Notes: generated from the letters alone by a model not told the origin. DNA of 64,000 nucleotides from Halococcus qingdaonensis (GCF_024508235.1 NZ_CP101943.1:2081112-2145111), one strand, 5' to 3'. Counted from the first letter of the stretch, positions 26,044-36,849 are shown. Program-made: numbers and translations.

Positions 26044-28031
26044 CGGTGCCCCCGACGATCGCTCGTCAACACGGAAGCGCCGATGAGTGCTGAGCCGTTC
26101 GTACTGTTTTGCCGAGCGGTCGGGGCCGCCGTTGCCGTAGTCGCCGACGCGTTTTCGGCTCCCACTGCCGCGGCCGTGGCGGTTTCCGTGGTCGTCGCCG
26201 TCGATGCATCGGTTGCCGTCGGCGTCGGCGAGGCGGTGTCAGTTGCGCTCGTCGACGGAGCGTCACCCGATGGGGTCGGAGTGGGCGTCGTCGATGTCGT
26301 CGGCTCGGCCGTCGTGCCGTTTTCGCCGGGCGTGGTCGTCTCGTTCCCTACACTCGTCTTGTTCGTACTGCTCGTCGCGTTCGCCGATTCGTTCGTGCCG
26401 TTTGCGGCGGCAGTCGACACGTTGGTGGAGGCGTTGCTCGCGTTGGCCGAGGCGTTGGACCCGTTTGCCGAGCTGTTCGGCGCGGTGATCGTGAGGGTTC
26501 CGGTGGTCTCGTTCGCGCCGGCCGTGATGGCGTGGTCGTACTCGCCCGGACTCAGTCCGTCCGTCCCGATGTCGGTGAACGAGACGGTCGTCTCGTTGTC
26601 CGGACCGAGCGTGACGTTGCGCTGGGCTAGCGTCTCGCCGTCACGGCGGTACGTGACGGTCGTTTCGTCCTCGATGTAGCCCGCGTTCGTCACGGTCGCG
26701 TTCACGTCGTAGGTCTCGTTTCGCTGGACTTCGGCGGGTGCCGCAAAGTCGCTGACCGTGAAGTTGTTGGTCGTCACGTTCGGGCTGATGACGCCCTCGT
26801 CGGTCAGCAGCGCGAGCGCGTTCGCCGTGATGAGGTCCAACACCGGCTCGATCGGATTCCGGGTACACTCGGGCGTTCCCGAGACGCTCGTCGATTTCGT
26901 CCCGCCCTGCATCGTGAGCTCGAGGTTCTCGATGGTGATCGACTGCGCGGACAGCTGATGCGTGTTCGTCACCACCTTGCTCGAATCGATCGGCGGGCCG
27001 GGCAGCGGCCCCAGATCACCGATCGAGAACAGGAAGTCCTCACCGGGACACGTCGACCACTTCTTGCGCGCCGCCGGGATGACGACCGGATCCTTGCCGA
27101 TCCCCAGTCGCCCGAAGTACGCCTCCGAGGCCGTCAGCGAGAGCCCGTCCGGGGCCGACGCAGACGATCCCTTGATCGTGAGATGCGAAGTCCCACCCGG
27201 GCCGCCACGGAAGTTCTTGTACATCGTCAGCCCCTCGATGTTCACGTTGCTCTTGAACGAGAACTCCCCCGCTGGGACGCTCTCGCGGTTCGAACTGTCG
27301 GTCGTGACGTTTTCGTGGTTGAAGCCGCTGCCCGAGAACTCGTCGGCGACGACGACGGTGCCGTCGATCCCCTCCTGTTCGGGAAAGTCGCGGGCTGCCG
27401 CCGTCATGAGCGGATGGGCGAACGCGCCGAGGACGATCACCGAGACGAGCAGGAGGGCGATCGACGCGGTTCGGCCGCCCGCACCGCCGCCGTCGGCGCT
27501 CGCCGCACGACGCACGCGCGATCGCGTCCCGAACAGTCCGTCGTCGGACTCCTCGGCAGCCGTCTCGTCGTCGGTGAACTCGAAATCGGCCTCCGTGGTC
27601 CCGCCGGAGCCGCCCCCGCCGTTGTCCCCGTCTTCGGTGTCCTCATCACGCCAGGCGTAGCAGAGCACGCCGCCGACGATGCCGAGACCGGTACCGATGA
27701 TGAAGCCGCCAAGCGCGCCGTACAGCGAGAAGATCGAGAACACAACGCCGAAAATCCCGAAGATATCGGCGTTGCCGGGCCGGGTGAGCGCGAAGATGCC
27801 ACAGAGGAACACCAGCGCGGCGAACAACAGCCCGATCGGCGAGAGCGTCTCGCCGATGAGGATGGTATCGGGCGCGATGTTGATCGGAATCCACGCGATG
27901 ACGAGCGACGCCACCACCAACAGCGCACCGCCGGCGAACGGCCGGCCACGCCGCCAGCGGTCGAACCGGGCGCGTCGCGTTCCAACCGACCCGTTACCAC
28001 CGCCCGATCCGGACTGTGTCATTTCAACCAT
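26040..28031 (-). CDS. Large surface protein: DUF6114 membrane domain, DUF6230-like ectodomain, glycosylation-rich stalk
   Basis: A 663-residue modular protein. Residues about 20-130 form a four-helix DUF6114 domain ending CYAWRDED. An acidic Gly-rich linker follows, then a helix near 187-207. An ectodomain (about 215-420) contains blocks paralleling the next gene's DUF6230 domain (VPAGEFSFKSNVNIEGLTM; LTIKGSSASAPDGLSLTASE; SAQSITIENLELTM). A CARDB-like beta domain (about 435-510) follows, with PAEVQRNETYDVNATVTNAG. The tail after about 515 is Asn/Ser/Thr-rich with many N-x-S/T sequons. MTQSG at 28022 is an alternative start. It is probably a glycosylated cell-surface protein. Function unknown. 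Confidence 0.7.
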   Translation of the reverse strand: MVEMTQSGSGGGNGSVGTRRARFDRWRRGRPFAGGALLVVASLVIAWIPINIAPDTILIGETLSPIGLLFAALVFLCGIFALTRPGNADIFGIFGVVFSIFSLYGALGGFIIGTGLGIVGGVLCYAWRDEDTEDGDNGGGGSGGTTEADFEFTDDETAAEESDDGLFGTRSRVRRAASADGGGAGGRTASIALLLVSVIVLGAFAHPLMTAAARDFPEQEGIDGTVVVADEFSGSGFNHENVTTDSSNRESVPAGEFSFKSNVNIEGLTMYKNFRGGPGGTSHLTIKGSSASAPDGLSLTASEAYFGRLGIGKDPVVIPAARKKWSTCPGEDFLFSIGDLGPLPGPPIDSSKVVTNTHQLSAQSITIENLELTMQGGTKSTSVSGTPECTRNPIEPVLDLITANALALLTDEGVISPNVTTNNFTVSDFAAPAEVQRNETYDVNATVTNAGYIEDETTVTYRRDGETLAQRNVTLGPDNETTVSFTDIGTDGLSPGEYDHAITAGANETTGTLTITAPNSSANGSNASANASNASTNVSTAAANGTNESANATSSTNKTSVGNETTTPGENGTTAEPTTSTTPTPTPSGDAPSTSATDTASPTPTATDASTATTTETATAAAVGAENASATTATAAPTARQNSTNGSALIGASVLTSDRRGHR

Positions 28032-28067
28032 TCTGTGTGTCGTGGTGGAAAAACGTATCGACCGTCG

Positions 28068-28745
28068 TTAGCTCAACGTGACGTCGCCGCCGTCGGTGTA
28101 GTCGCCGTCACCGTTGTTGTCGTACTCGGCGGCGAGCGTGAGACCCGGAATCGAGATCTCGTTGACCGCCTGATAGTGAGCGCGGATCGTCGCGTTCTGG
28201 AGGACGATCCCCGGGTTCGAGGCGTTCGAGAGATCGAGCGTCTTCGGACCGCCCGTCGCGCTGTCGACGCCTTCCTGGCGCTGTTCACCCGTCGACGGGG
28301 CGACCTGCTTGAACGAATCGCTGTATTTCGCGTTCTCCTCGTCGATCAGCAGCCCGTTGAACGTCGACGAACTGGCCTGGAGCTTGGTCTGTTTGACGAG
28401 GAGTGAATCCGCCGTCACCGTATCCGTCGAGGTGATCACGATTCGCGCGTTACCGCCGATGGCCGGCACGTCCTCGAGCTCCTTGGTGAGTTCGAGACCG
28501 TCGATCTCGACCGAGGAGAACTCCGCGGTCGCCACCGGGACGCCCTCACGCTCGCTCGTGTCGCTCACGCCCGGATAGAGGTACAGGTCGTCGCCCCGAA
28601 GCTCGTCGGCCTCGATCGTGAACCCGCCGATGCCGCTGATCGGTGCGGCGAAGGCCATGCCGCTGCTCACGATGAGCATCGCCACGAGCGCGACGACGCC
28701 GAACGACACCGCCGTCCCCTTCGCCAAGACTTTCTTATCGTACAT
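28068..28745 (-). CDS. DUF6230-type exported protein
   Basis: A 225-residue protein with an N-terminal signal/anchor helix (residues 9-33, KGTAVSFGVVALVAMLIVSSG then MAFAAP) and a beta-rich ectodomain containing GGFTIEADELRGDDLYLYPG, ATAEFSSVEIDGLELTKEL and NPGIVLQNATIRAHYQAVNEISIPGLTL. I assign it to the DUF6230 family from these features and from its DUF6114 neighbours; in other genomes the two occur as adjacent pairs. It is the first gene of the cassette and is likely held outside the membrane. A TATA box lies about 200 nt upstream. No activity is known. Confidence 0.7.
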   Translation of the reverse strand: MYDKKVLAKGTAVSFGVVALVAMLIVSSGMAFAAPISGIGGFTIEADELRGDDLYLYPGVSDTSEREGVPVATAEFSSVEIDGLELTKELEDVPAIGGNARIVITSTDTVTADSLLVKQTKLQASSSTFNGLLIDEENAKYSDSFKQVAPSTGEQRQEGVDSATGGPKTLDLSNASNPGIVLQNATIRAHYQAVNEISIPGLTLAAEYDNNGDGDYTDGGDVTLS

Positions 28746-28751
28746 GATGTA

Positions 28752-28910
28752 TCACCTGTTGTCGAGTGCGACGCCCGAACGGTGTGCGCCGGCGATCCAC
28801 CGCCATCGGTGGCTCCCCGCGTATGCGGCCGAGGGACGCCCGCGTGGCGACTCCCGCGTCGCGTCGACGTCCCACGTTACGACACCGTCCATGACACCCG
28901 TACTAACCAT
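28752..28910 (-). CDS. Possible 52-residue ORF preceding the DUF6230 gene
   Basis: ATG at 28910 opens a 52-codon frame (MVSTGVMDGVVTWDVDATRE and onward) ending seven bases before the DUF6230 start. Transcription from the TATATAA box at 28951-28957 would begin close to its ATG. The product is Arg-rich toward its end and unlike acidic halophilic proteins, so it may be a leader or chance frame. Confidence 0.3.
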   Translation of the reverse strand: MVSTGVMDGVVTWDVDATRESPRGRPSAAYAGSHRWRWIAGAHRSGVALDNR

Positions 28911-28950
28911 ACCCACGCCTGTGACTGTTCCCCCCGCTATACATGGGCAT

Positions 28951-28957
28951 TTATATA
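28951..28957 (-). promoter_or_regulatory. Strong TATA box upstream of the DUF6230/DUF6114 cassette
   Basis: On the minus strand GTTATATAAATG is one of the best TATA matches in the window. It sits about 200 nt upstream of the DUF6230 gene and 75 nt beyond the rps7 stop, implying that the cassette has its own promoter. Confidence 0.55.
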
Positions 28958-29029
28958 ACAGTCGTTGTTGTCAAAGCGATGGCTGACCGAACAGCGAGGA
29001 TCGGAAACGAAAAAGAACTGTGCGAACGG

Positions 29030-29641
29030 TCAGCGGGCGGCGGCCGCGACGCGCTCTTTCTCCTCTTTCTGGTTGACGGCGTACGTCTGGACGTCGTAGT
29101 TCGCCGCGCCGGTGAGCTGGTCGGCGAGCGCCTCGTGGGCGTCGGTCGGCGACTTGAACGAGGCGCTGTGGGTACCTTCGGCGATGAACTTGAGCGCCTG
29201 ATCGACGCGACGCTGCGGGGCGACGTCGACGGCCTGCGGGACGGAGATCCCACCGTATTTCAGCCGGACGGTCTCCTCGCGCGGGGCGGCGTTCTCGACG
29301 GCGCTGACGAGCACCTGCACCGGGCTCTCTTCGGTGCGCTCGGCGACGAGATCGAAGGCGTTGCGCACGATGCGGGTGGCCTGCTGTTTCTTGCCCGTGT
29401 TCTCGTCGGTCTGCATCAGCCGGTTGATGAGGCGCTCGACGATGGAGATCTCGCTCTTCTGGAACTGCTTGCTCGCGTGACGACCCATCGTGTGCTCCAC
29501 AGGAGTGACGGTGATGTAGCGCTCGGTGCTCGGATCGTCGTACTCGATCCCGGTCACGTCCCAGCGCTCGAACAGTTTCGCGCCGGTCGCTTCCTCAGCG
29601 CCGGCGGGCTGGTCGGGCTCGGGGGCTTCGGATTCGCTCAT
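29030..29641 (-). CDS. rps7: 30S ribosomal protein uS7
   Basis: A 203-residue uS7 with the haloarchaeal acidic N-terminal extension ([20 protein letters not shown]). Core motifs are [49 protein letters not shown] and [20 protein letters not shown]. It nucleates assembly of the 30S head by binding 16S rRNA. It overlaps rps12 by four bases (ATGA). It is the last gene of the rpo-str unit; fusA, which usually follows, is displaced by the cassette. Confidence 0.98.
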   Translation of the reverse strand: MSESEAPEPDQPAGAEEATGAKLFERWDVTGIEYDDPSTERYITVTPVEHTMGRHASKQFQKSEISIVERLINRLMQTDENTGKKQQATRIVRNAFDLVAERTEESPVQVLVSAVENAAPREETVRLKYGGISVPQAVDVAPQRRVDQALKFIAEGTHSASFKSPTDAHEALADQLTGAANYDVQTYAVNQKEEKERVAAAAR

Positions 29642-30066
29642 CGGACGGGTTTCTCCGCGTTACCGCGCACGAGTTCGATGAGCGAGACGCCGTTGACTTT
29701 CTCGACCTTGTAGTTGACCGCCGAGAGATCGCCCATCGCACGACCCTTCGCGCCGCCGATGCCGGCGATCGTGACCTCGTCGTGCTCGTCGATGAACGAG
29801 ATCGCACCGTCACCCGGACAGAAGGCCGTGACCTGCTGGCCGTTCTTGATGAGCTGGACCCGCACGCACTTGCGGATCGCAGAGTTGGGCTGTTTGGCCT
29901 CGATGCCGACCTTCTCCAGAACGATCCCTCGACCCTGCGGCGCGCCTTCGAGCGCGTCGGTTTTCTCCTTCAGCCCGCGAGCGCGTCGGGCGTACTCCGA
30001 GTCGGACCACCGATGGTTCTGACGGTCCTTTTTGAGTTTCCGCGCAGCGTACTTGCCGTTGGCCAT
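29638..30066 (-). CDS. rps12: 30S ribosomal protein uS12
   Basis: A 142-residue uS12, the decoding-centre protein. It contains [50 protein letters not shown] (PNSAIRK is invariant) and [24 protein letters not shown]. Its first codon follows a 340-base gap from nusA that contains part of a repeat element, so it may have its own promoter. It is coupled to rps7. Confidence 0.98.
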   Translation of the reverse strand: MANGKYAARKLKKDRQNHRWSDSEYARRARGLKEKTDALEGAPQGRGIVLEKVGIEAKQPNSAIRKCVRVQLIKNGQQVTAFCPGDGAISFIDEHDEVTIAGIGGAKGRAMGDLSAVNYKVEKVNGVSLIELVRGNAEKPVR

Positions 30067-30208
30067 ATACCCCCGCTACCCGATGGGCGCACTTATGCCT
30101 CCCGTTTCAGGCCGCCCCGAGCGCCGACGGGCGAGTTCCTGGAACGAGTCGATCATGAGCCGAGTCAGTAGCGGTGGCGCGCGATGAATCCGGCCGAAGG
30201 CCGGAGAA

Positions 30209-30285
30209 CGCGCGAGGGATGAGCGAGTGAGTGAAACGAACGAGCGAATCGGCTGGGGAGGTATGTGGGCTGTGCGGGGCGGTGC
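30209..30285. repeat. Partial interspersed element E6 (type I middle block)
   Basis: The nusA-rps12 gap (30067-30406) carries GCGAGGGATGAGCGAGTGAG followed by the AGCGAATCGGCTGGGGAGGT block of type I elements and CTGTGCGGGGCGGTGCGG. The 19-base core and hairpin are absent. Nothing else recognisable lies in the gap apart from an A/T-richer stretch at 30370-30410. Confidence 0.7.
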
Positions 30286-30406
30286 GGTTGCGGTCCCTCA
30301 TTGTCGTCGGTTTTCGCAGCGTTGCGGTGGAACACCGAACGCAACCCAATTCCGGTGTTGCAGCAGGACTATAGCACGACCACTATCGAAATTCGAAACA
30401 ATCGAT

Positions 30407-30826
30407 TCAGGCCAGTTCGATGTCGTCGATGTCGAAATGGCGGTCCGCCAGCCGGCGCGCGGTCTCGATCGTCTCGCCGTCACGGCCGATCGCGACACCA
30501 GTGTCGGCCCGATCGACCTCCGCGTAGGCCACGGTCGAAGCGTTCTCGCTGATCGTCACGTTGTGCACCACCGCGGGGGCGAGCGCGTTGGCGACGAACA
30601 GTTCGGGTGTGTCGGCGTTCTCGACGAGCGAAACCCGCTTGTCGAGTCGTTCTTCGACCTGCTCGACGGTCGTCCCGTCGGGGCCGATCGCGTCGCTCAT
30701 TTCGCCGGCAGCCACCAGAAAGCAGACGCGGTCGTCGCCGACGAGACAGTCGACCGCGGTCGCGCCCGTGACGTCCTCGAACAGGGCGATGTGTCGGAGT
30801 GCGGTATCGGAAAGCGTGACGCGCAT
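30407..30826 (-). CDS. nusA: NusA-like KH-domain transcription factor
   Basis: A 139-residue archaeal NusA consisting of two KH domains without the S1 domain of bacterial NusA. The first contains DRVCFLVAAGEMSDAIGPDG (G-x-x-G loop IGPDG), the second ADTGVAIGRDGETIETARRLAD (loop IGRDG). It is an RNA-binding protein presumed to act in elongation/termination. It lies 42 bases after rpoA2, in the conserved archaeal order rpoA''-nusA-rps12. Confidence 0.95.
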   Translation of the reverse strand: MRVTLSDTALRHIALFEDVTGATAVDCLVGDDRVCFLVAAGEMSDAIGPDGTTVEQVEERLDKRVSLVENADTPELFVANALAPAVVHNVTISENASTVAYAEVDRADTGVAIGRDGETIETARRLADRHFDIDDIELA

Positions 30827-30868
30827 GGTGAATGAGCTATGGTTCGACGAGCGATACGGGGTCGGGAG

Positions 30869-32050
30869 TCAGTCCGCGCGGCCGGAGCCGTCGGTCGTCG
30901 CGCCACCCATCCGGAGGTTGACGTCGCCGGTGCCGAGCTTGATCGGCTTGCCGACGATGACGTTCTCGGTCACGCCGTCGAGATCGTCGACCTCACCGTG
31001 GACCGCGGCGTCGAGCAGGTGGTTGACGGTCACCTCGAAGGCCGCGCGCGCGAGCACGGAGTTCTTGTTGCCCGAGATGCCGTGGCGGCCGATCGACTCG
31101 ATCGTCCCCTCGGCGGTCATGATGTCCGCGACGAGCATGAGATGGCGGATGTTCACGTCGCCGAGGCCCTGCTCTTCGAGCGTGTTCATCGTCTCGTCGA
31201 TGATCGTCTCGCGGGCGGCCTCCACACCCAGGTTCCGGTAGACCTCGTGGATGTTGTTGCAGGTCGTCCGCGAGGCGTCGACGCCCTCGATGTCGAGCAC
31301 GTCGCCGAAGGCCGACCCCTCGGTGTAGAGGACGAACTCCTCGTTGTCGTCGACCTCCTCCTTACGGATGACGACCCGCGAGACCTCCTCGATGCCCTTG
31401 AAGACGATCTCGCGCAGCTCCTCGACCAACTGGAGCAGGCGACGATAGCTCGGCTGTTCGGGCCCGAACTCGATCGTCGTCCCCGTCTGCGTGACCTCCA
31501 CGCCGAGCGAGTCCTCGACGATCTCGGCGACCGTCTCGGCCGAGATCATCCGCTCTTCGAGGGTCTGCTCGTTCAGGCTCACCTGGACGAGCATGTCGGC
31601 GACGTTCGTCGAGACGTCGCCGAGCGCCAGGATCCGCGTCGATTCGATGTTCCAGACGACCTCGTGAGCCTTCTCGCGGTTCTCGGCGTGCTGCTCGTCG
31701 AGATACACCGTCATCATCGGCGTGTCGGGCGTCTTCCGCGCGTCCACCAGTTCGATGAGCCTGGGCAGCCCCTGCGTGACGTCGATCTCGGCGACGCCCG
31801 CGTAGTGGAACGTGTTCATCGTCATCTGCGTTCCCGGCTCGCCGATCGACTGTGCCGAGACGGTACCGACGGGATCGAGCGGTTCGACGCGCGTGTCGAG
31901 ATAGCGCGACTCGACGGCTTCGGCGATCGAGGCCGCCTGCTCGTCGGTGACGTCGCGTCCTTCGATGCTCTCGTACACCTCGTCCTTGAGCCGCTTCGGG
32001 AGATCCGTCCCCTCGACGGTGCGCTCGATCGCGTTCGTGATCTCAGTCAT
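30869..32050 (-). CDS. rpoA2: DNA-directed RNA polymerase subunit A''
   Basis: A 393-residue C-terminal part of the largest RNAP subunit. It contains the trigger-loop region [28 protein letters not shown] near residue 70, followed by the [16 protein letters not shown] motif and the C-terminal jaw ending [21 protein letters not shown]. Its start overlaps the rpoA1 stop by eight bases. Splitting of subunit A into A' and A'' is an archaeal trait. Confidence 0.98.
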   Translation of the reverse strand: MTEITNAIERTVEGTDLPKRLKDEVYESIEGRDVTDEQAASIAEAVESRYLDTRVEPLDPVGTVSAQSIGEPGTQMTMNTFHYAGVAEIDVTQGLPRLIELVDARKTPDTPMMTVYLDEQHAENREKAHEVVWNIESTRILALGDVSTNVADMLVQVSLNEQTLEERMISAETVAEIVEDSLGVEVTQTGTTIEFGPEQPSYRRLLQLVEELREIVFKGIEEVSRVVIRKEEVDDNEEFVLYTEGSAFGDVLDIEGVDASRTTCNNIHEVYRNLGVEAARETIIDETMNTLEEQGLGDVNIRHLMLVADIMTAEGTIESIGRHGISGNKNSVLARAAFEVTVNHLLDAAVHGEVDDLDGVTENVIVGKPIKLGTGDVNLRMGGATTDGSGRAD

Positions 32051-35000
32051 CGCCCACCTCCGGAACGTCGATCGGGGAACTCGGCCGATCGCGATCCATC
32101 CGGTCGTCGGCGCTCTCCGAGAGGTTCGTCGCCTGTTCGCCGGCGAACTCCTCGCCTTCGTCCTCGAACTCCGCGGCGAGAACGCGGTCGGCGATCTCGT
32201 CGACGTCGATCTCGTTCTCGTCGCTCGAGGAGACCTTCACCGGGCTCGTGTTGTCCTCGCCGAACTCGAACTGGACGATGTTGTCCGAGGTGTCCCGGAC
32301 GGTGCCGTCGTACTGCGTTTCGAGCTCGGAGAGCGCGTTGATGAGCCGGCGCTGGAGATAGCCGGATTTCGAGGTCCGGACTGCGGTATCGACCAGCCCC
32401 TCACGGCCACCCATCGCGTGGAAGAAGAACTCCCGGGGCGTCAGCCCGCTGCGATAGGAGTCCTCGACGAAGCCGTGAGCCTCGGCCGAGAGATCGCCCG
32501 GCTTGAAGTGACTCAGCGTGCGCCCCTCGTAGCCGCGGTTGATCCGCTCGCCACGCACCGCCTGCTGACCGACACAGGCGGCCATCTGCGTGAGGTTGAG
32601 CATCGAACCACGCGCGCCCGACTCGGCCATGATGACCGCCGGGTTGTCGTCGTCGAAGTGCTCGTCGGCGATGTCACCCGCCGAGTCACGCGCCTTCCCG
32701 AGCGTCTGCATGATCTTCATCTCCAGAGTCTCGTCGACCGTCCGCCCGGGCAGTGATTCGAGATCGTCGTTCTCGTAGGTGTCGATGAGCTCCTGAACCC
32801 GCTCGTAGGCGTTCTCCATGCTCTCGTCGATCTGTGCCTCGGCGGCGTCGGAGATCGACTCGTCATCGATACCGATCGAGAAGCCGAAGTGCATGATGGC
32901 GCGCATCGCCAGCGAGGCGACCTCGTTGATGAACACGCGGGCGCGCGTCTCGCTGTACTGCTTGACGATCGTGTCGACGATCTCGCCGCCGAACGCACCG
33001 ACGGCGTCCTCGTCGATCGTGCCCTCGACGAGCGCACCCTCGTCGATCGTCACCGTGTCGCCCGTCGAACTCGTGAATTCGAGATCGAGTGCGCTCGGCA
33101 GCAGTTCGGAGAAGATCGTCCGGCCGGTCCAGTACGGCCGTCCCTGCTCGTCGTCGCCGTCAGGCTCGGGCAGCGTGTCGACGCCCGTCGCACGCAGCAG
33201 GTCGAGCGCCTGCGTCTCGTTGAACCGCGGCAGCCCACCCATCTCGGGGTCGTCGTGGGTGAGGAGATAGGTGCCCGAAACGTGGTCCTGGATCGCACCG
33301 ATGATGTTCTCACCGAACCGCGGCGAGAGGATCTGCTCCTGGACGCGCATCAGCACGCGCGCCTCGGCACGCGCCTCCTCGTTCTGGAGGGCGTGCATGT
33401 TCATCTCGTCGCCGTCGAAGTCGGCGTTGTACGGCGGACAGACAGTAGTGTTCAGCCGGAACGTCTTGTACGGCATCACGACCACCTCGTGGGCCATGAT
33501 ACTCATTCGGTGGAGCGACGGCTGGCGGTTGAAGATCACGATGTCCCCATCCGAGAGGTGGCGCTGGACCTGCCAGCCCGGCTCGATGCGCTCGGCGAGC
33601 TCCTCCTTCGCCTGATCGAGGATCTTCATCACCTTTCCGTCCGGTCGAATGACGCGGTTCGCACCCGGATGCGCCTCGGAACCGTTCCGGACGTACTGGC
33701 GCGCCTCCTCGATGTTCTGCTCGTTGACGTTCATCGTCTGGGTCATCTCGCGCGCGACCCGTTCTGGAACGCCGACCTCATTCAGGCTCAGTGTGGGATC
33801 AGGCGATATTACTGTGCGCGCCGAGAAGTTCACGCGCTTGCCCGACAGGCTCCCGCGGAACCGACCCTCTTTCCCCTTGAGTCGCTGAGAGAGGGTCTTC
33901 AGGGGGCGGCCGGAGCGGTGACGGGCCGGCGGCGTGCCCGAGATCTCGTTGTCCATGAACGTCGTCACGTGATACTGGAGCAGCTCCCAGAGGTCCTCGA
34001 TGATGAGCTGGGGCGCACCAGCCTCACGATTCTCCATGAACCGCTGGTTGATGCGGATGATGTCGACCAGTTTGTGTGTGAGGTCGTCCTCGGAGCGCTG
34101 GCCGTTGTCGAGCGTGATCGAGGGCCGTGCCGTCACCGGCGGTACCGGAAGCACGGTGAGGATCATCCACTCGGGGCGCGAGCGCTCGGCGTTGATCCCG
34201 AGCACTTCGACGTCCTCGTCGGGGATAGCCTCGAACCAGTCACGGATGTCCGACGGCATCAGCTTGTTCAGATCCTCCTCGGAGAGATCGACGTCGAGCG
34301 CGCGCTCGATCGCCTCCCGACTCTCCTCGCGCGGGCGGAACTCGCCGCCCAGGATGTCGTTGATCCGCGAGAGCTCGATATCCGTCGCGTCGGCGAGCTC
34401 CTGCGGCGAGGTCGCCGGCCGGTCTTCCTCCTCGTCGGGCTGCATCGCCTCGGCGATGAGCTGAGGATACTCGGCAGCGAGCACGTCCTGGACCTCGTAG
34501 TAGGTCGTCGGCTTCTCGTGCTGGACGTCGTACTGCTCCTCACCACAGTACGGACAGCGGTCGGCCTTCCGTGCCTGCCGAATGGCTGCCTTCGTCACGT
34601 CGTTGACGTCGTCGTCGAGATCGCGCGCCCGCTGGAGGCGCTCGGCGAACTCGTCGCGCTCGTGCTCGTCGAGCAGCAGGCGCGAACACTCACGGCAGGT
34701 TCCCCGGAGGAGCCGCCGGATGAGCTTCGTGAAGCCGACGTGGATGACGGGTGCGGCGAGCTCGATGTGGCCGAAGTGGCCGTTACAGGAGCCCGAGTGC
34801 TGGCCGCAGGTCTTGCACTCCAGCCCGGGATCGATGACGCCCAATCGCGGGTCCATCAACCCCATGTCGATCGGGTAGCCGTCGTCGTCGTAGGTGTCGG
34901 CGGTGATGATCTTCGTCGCGCTCATGTCGCGATACTCCTCCGGGTTCATCAGCCCGAAGTCGATCGCGCCGATCTCTTTCGGTGTTGCGTTGGTGCTCAT
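32043..35000 (-). CDS. rpoA1: DNA-directed RNA polymerase subunit A'
   Basis: A 985-residue catalytic subunit. The zinc-binding clamp is near residues 60-75 ([20 protein letters not shown]) with a second cysteine cluster CRECSRLL and CPYCGEEQY. The active-site metal motif is [16 protein letters not shown] (three Asp in NADFDGD) and the bridge helix region includes [28 protein letters not shown]. An acidic C-terminal extension is halophile-specific. It lies 12 bases after rpoB1. Confidence 0.98.
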   Translation of the reverse strand: MSTNATPKEIGAIDFGLMNPEEYRDMSATKIITADTYDDDGYPIDMGLMDPRLGVIDPGLECKTCGQHSGSCNGHFGHIELAAPVIHVGFTKLIRRLLRGTCRECSRLLLDEHERDEFAERLQRARDLDDDVNDVTKAAIRQARKADRCPYCGEEQYDVQHEKPTTYYEVQDVLAAEYPQLIAEAMQPDEEEDRPATSPQELADATDIELSRINDILGGEFRPREESREAIERALDVDLSEEDLNKLMPSDIRDWFEAIPDEDVEVLGINAERSRPEWMILTVLPVPPVTARPSITLDNGQRSEDDLTHKLVDIIRINQRFMENREAGAPQLIIEDLWELLQYHVTTFMDNEISGTPPARHRSGRPLKTLSQRLKGKEGRFRGSLSGKRVNFSARTVISPDPTLSLNEVGVPERVAREMTQTMNVNEQNIEEARQYVRNGSEAHPGANRVIRPDGKVMKILDQAKEELAERIEPGWQVQRHLSDGDIVIFNRQPSLHRMSIMAHEVVVMPYKTFRLNTTVCPPYNADFDGDEMNMHALQNEEARAEARVLMRVQEQILSPRFGENIIGAIQDHVSGTYLLTHDDPEMGGLPRFNETQALDLLRATGVDTLPEPDGDDEQGRPYWTGRTIFSELLPSALDLEFTSSTGDTVTIDEGALVEGTIDEDAVGAFGGEIVDTIVKQYSETRARVFINEVASLAMRAIMHFGFSIGIDDESISDAAEAQIDESMENAYERVQELIDTYENDDLESLPGRTVDETLEMKIMQTLGKARDSAGDIADEHFDDDNPAVIMAESGARGSMLNLTQMAACVGQQAVRGERINRGYEGRTLSHFKPGDLSAEAHGFVEDSYRSGLTPREFFFHAMGGREGLVDTAVRTSKSGYLQRRLINALSELETQYDGTVRDTSDNIVQFEFGEDNTSPVKVSSSDENEIDVDEIADRVLAAEFEDEGEEFAGEQATNLSESADDRMDRDRPSSPIDVPEVGDD

Positions 35001-35012
35001 GGTTTCGTGATC

Positions 35013-36848
35013 TCAGACCGCGTCCAGCAGTTCGAGCCGCGGGGCGATGCCGAGCGCCTTCATCTCGTCGAGTAGGAGCTTGAACGCGTAGCTCATCTCG
35101 ATCTCGTGGATGTCGGTCTCCTCGCCACAGTTCGGACAGTAGACGCGGCGCTGTTCGACGTTCTCGACCGCACTCATCCCACATTCGCCGCAGACGTAGA
35201 TGAACTCCCTGTCGGATTCGTCGAGCAGGCGCTCCTTGAGCGCCATCGCCGCACCGTGCCCGATCAACACGTCGCGCTCCATCTCGCCGACCCGGAGCCC
35301 ACCCTCGCGGGCGCGCCCCTCGGTCGGCTGGCGAGTGAGGACCTGCACCGGCCCGCGGGAACGGGCGTGGATCTTGTTCGAGACCATGTGATAGAGTTTC
35401 TGATAGAAGATGGTCCCGACGAAGATCTCGGCGTCGATCTTTTCGCCTGTCACGCCCGAGTGCATGATCTCCTTGCCGCTCGAATCGAAGCCGTGCTCCT
35501 CGAGCGAGTCGCGGAGCTCCTCCTCCTCCTCGCCGGTGAAGGCGGTCCCGTCGACGCGGCGGCCTTCGAGCGAGCCGACCTTGCCGCCGAGCATCTCCAG
35601 AACGTGACCGACCGTCATCCGCGAGGGGAGCGCGTGCGGGTTGACGATCAGGTCAGGGACGACACCCTCCTCGGTGAACGGCATGTCCTCCTGGGGTGCG
35701 ATGTGACCGACGACGCCCTTCTGTCCGTGCCGGGAGGCGAACTTGTCGCCGAGTTCTGGCACCCGCTGGTCGCGCACGGAGACCTTCGAGAGCTTCGAGC
35801 CGTCCTCGCCCTGCATCAGCGTCACCGTGTCGACGATGCCCGATTCGCCACTGCGCATCGTCACGCTCGTCTCGCGACGTTTCTGCGGGCTGAGACCGCC
35901 CATGTCGTCCGGCTCTTCGAGGAACCGCGGCGGGCTCGTCTTCCCGAGCAGGACGGCGCTCTCGCCGACCTTCGTCTCGGGGTTCACCAACCCGTCCTCG
36001 TCGAGATGGGTGTAGGCCTCCTCGCCGTGTGCGCCGCGCACGTCGTCGTCGGGGATCTCGAAGTGGTCCTCCTGACCACCCGGATAGCGGCGCTCCTCGC
36101 CCTCGTAGGTACGGAAGAAATGCGAGCGCGCCAGTGCGCGATCGACCGACCCCTCGTTGAGCACGAGCGCGTCCTCGATGTTGAACCCCTCGTAGCTCAT
36201 GACGGCGACCACGAAGTTCTGGGCCGCCGGCCGGTCGTCGTAGCCGATCTGCTCGGTGGTCTGTGTCTTGACCATCGATAGCTGCGGGTAATGCAGCAGA
36301 TGCTGGCGCGTGTCCGGGCGAATGCGGTAGTTCGCCGACGGCAGCCCGAGCGACTGCTTGATCATCCCCGCACCCATCGTGATCCGGGGAGAGGCGTTGT
36401 GCTCGGGATACGGGATCATCCCCGCGCCGATACCGAAGATGAGCTGCGGGTCGATCTCCAGATGGGTGTGATCCTCGGTGAGATCCTCCTCGTCGACACC
36501 CACGAGGATGTCCTCCTCTTCCTCGGCGTCGATGAACTCGATGTAGCCCCGCTCGACGAGCTCCTCGAACTCGGTGTCGCCCTCGGTGAGCGACTCGACC
36601 TCCGACTCGGTGATGAGCGGCTCGCCGTCCTCGACGATGATCAGCGGTCGGCGGGCCCGTCCCGCGTCGGCGTTGATGATGACCTCGTTGGTCGTGTCCT
36701 TGACCGAGACGTTGACCGTCCGACCGATGTCGCCGCGTCGGCGTGCCTGCCGGACCTGGGTTGCAAGCTGTTCGGGGTCGGCGTGCGTGCCGACCAGACT
36801 TCCGTTCACGTAGACTTTCGCGTCGCGTGCCTGGCTTTGGCTACTCAT
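35013..36848 (-). CDS. rpoB1: DNA-directed RNA polymerase subunit B'
   Basis: A 611-residue C-terminal half of the second largest RNAP subunit. It includes [25 protein letters not shown], the [27 protein letters not shown] region near residue 370 (catalytic lysines) and the C-terminal zinc ribbon [20 protein letters not shown]. Its ATG follows the B'' stop by one base. B is split into B'' and B' in haloarchaea and methanogens. Confidence 0.98.
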   Translation of the reverse strand: MSSQSQARDAKVYVNGSLVGTHADPEQLATQVRQARRRGDIGRTVNVSVKDTTNEVIINADAGRARRPLIIVEDGEPLITESEVESLTEGDTEFEELVERGYIEFIDAEEEEDILVGVDEEDLTEDHTHLEIDPQLIFGIGAGMIPYPEHNASPRITMGAGMIKQSLGLPSANYRIRPDTRQHLLHYPQLSMVKTQTTEQIGYDDRPAAQNFVVAVMSYEGFNIEDALVLNEGSVDRALARSHFFRTYEGEERRYPGGQEDHFEIPDDDVRGAHGEEAYTHLDEDGLVNPETKVGESAVLLGKTSPPRFLEEPDDMGGLSPQKRRETSVTMRSGESGIVDTVTLMQGEDGSKLSKVSVRDQRVPELGDKFASRHGQKGVVGHIAPQEDMPFTEEGVVPDLIVNPHALPSRMTVGHVLEMLGGKVGSLEGRRVDGTAFTGEEEEELRDSLEEHGFDSSGKEIMHSGVTGEKIDAEIFVGTIFYQKLYHMVSNKIHARSRGPVQVLTRQPTEGRAREGGLRVGEMERDVLIGHGAAMALKERLLDESDREFIYVCGECGMSAVENVEQRRVYCPNCGEETDIHEIEMSYAFKLLLDEMKALGIAPRLELLDAV

Positions 36849-36849
36849 A

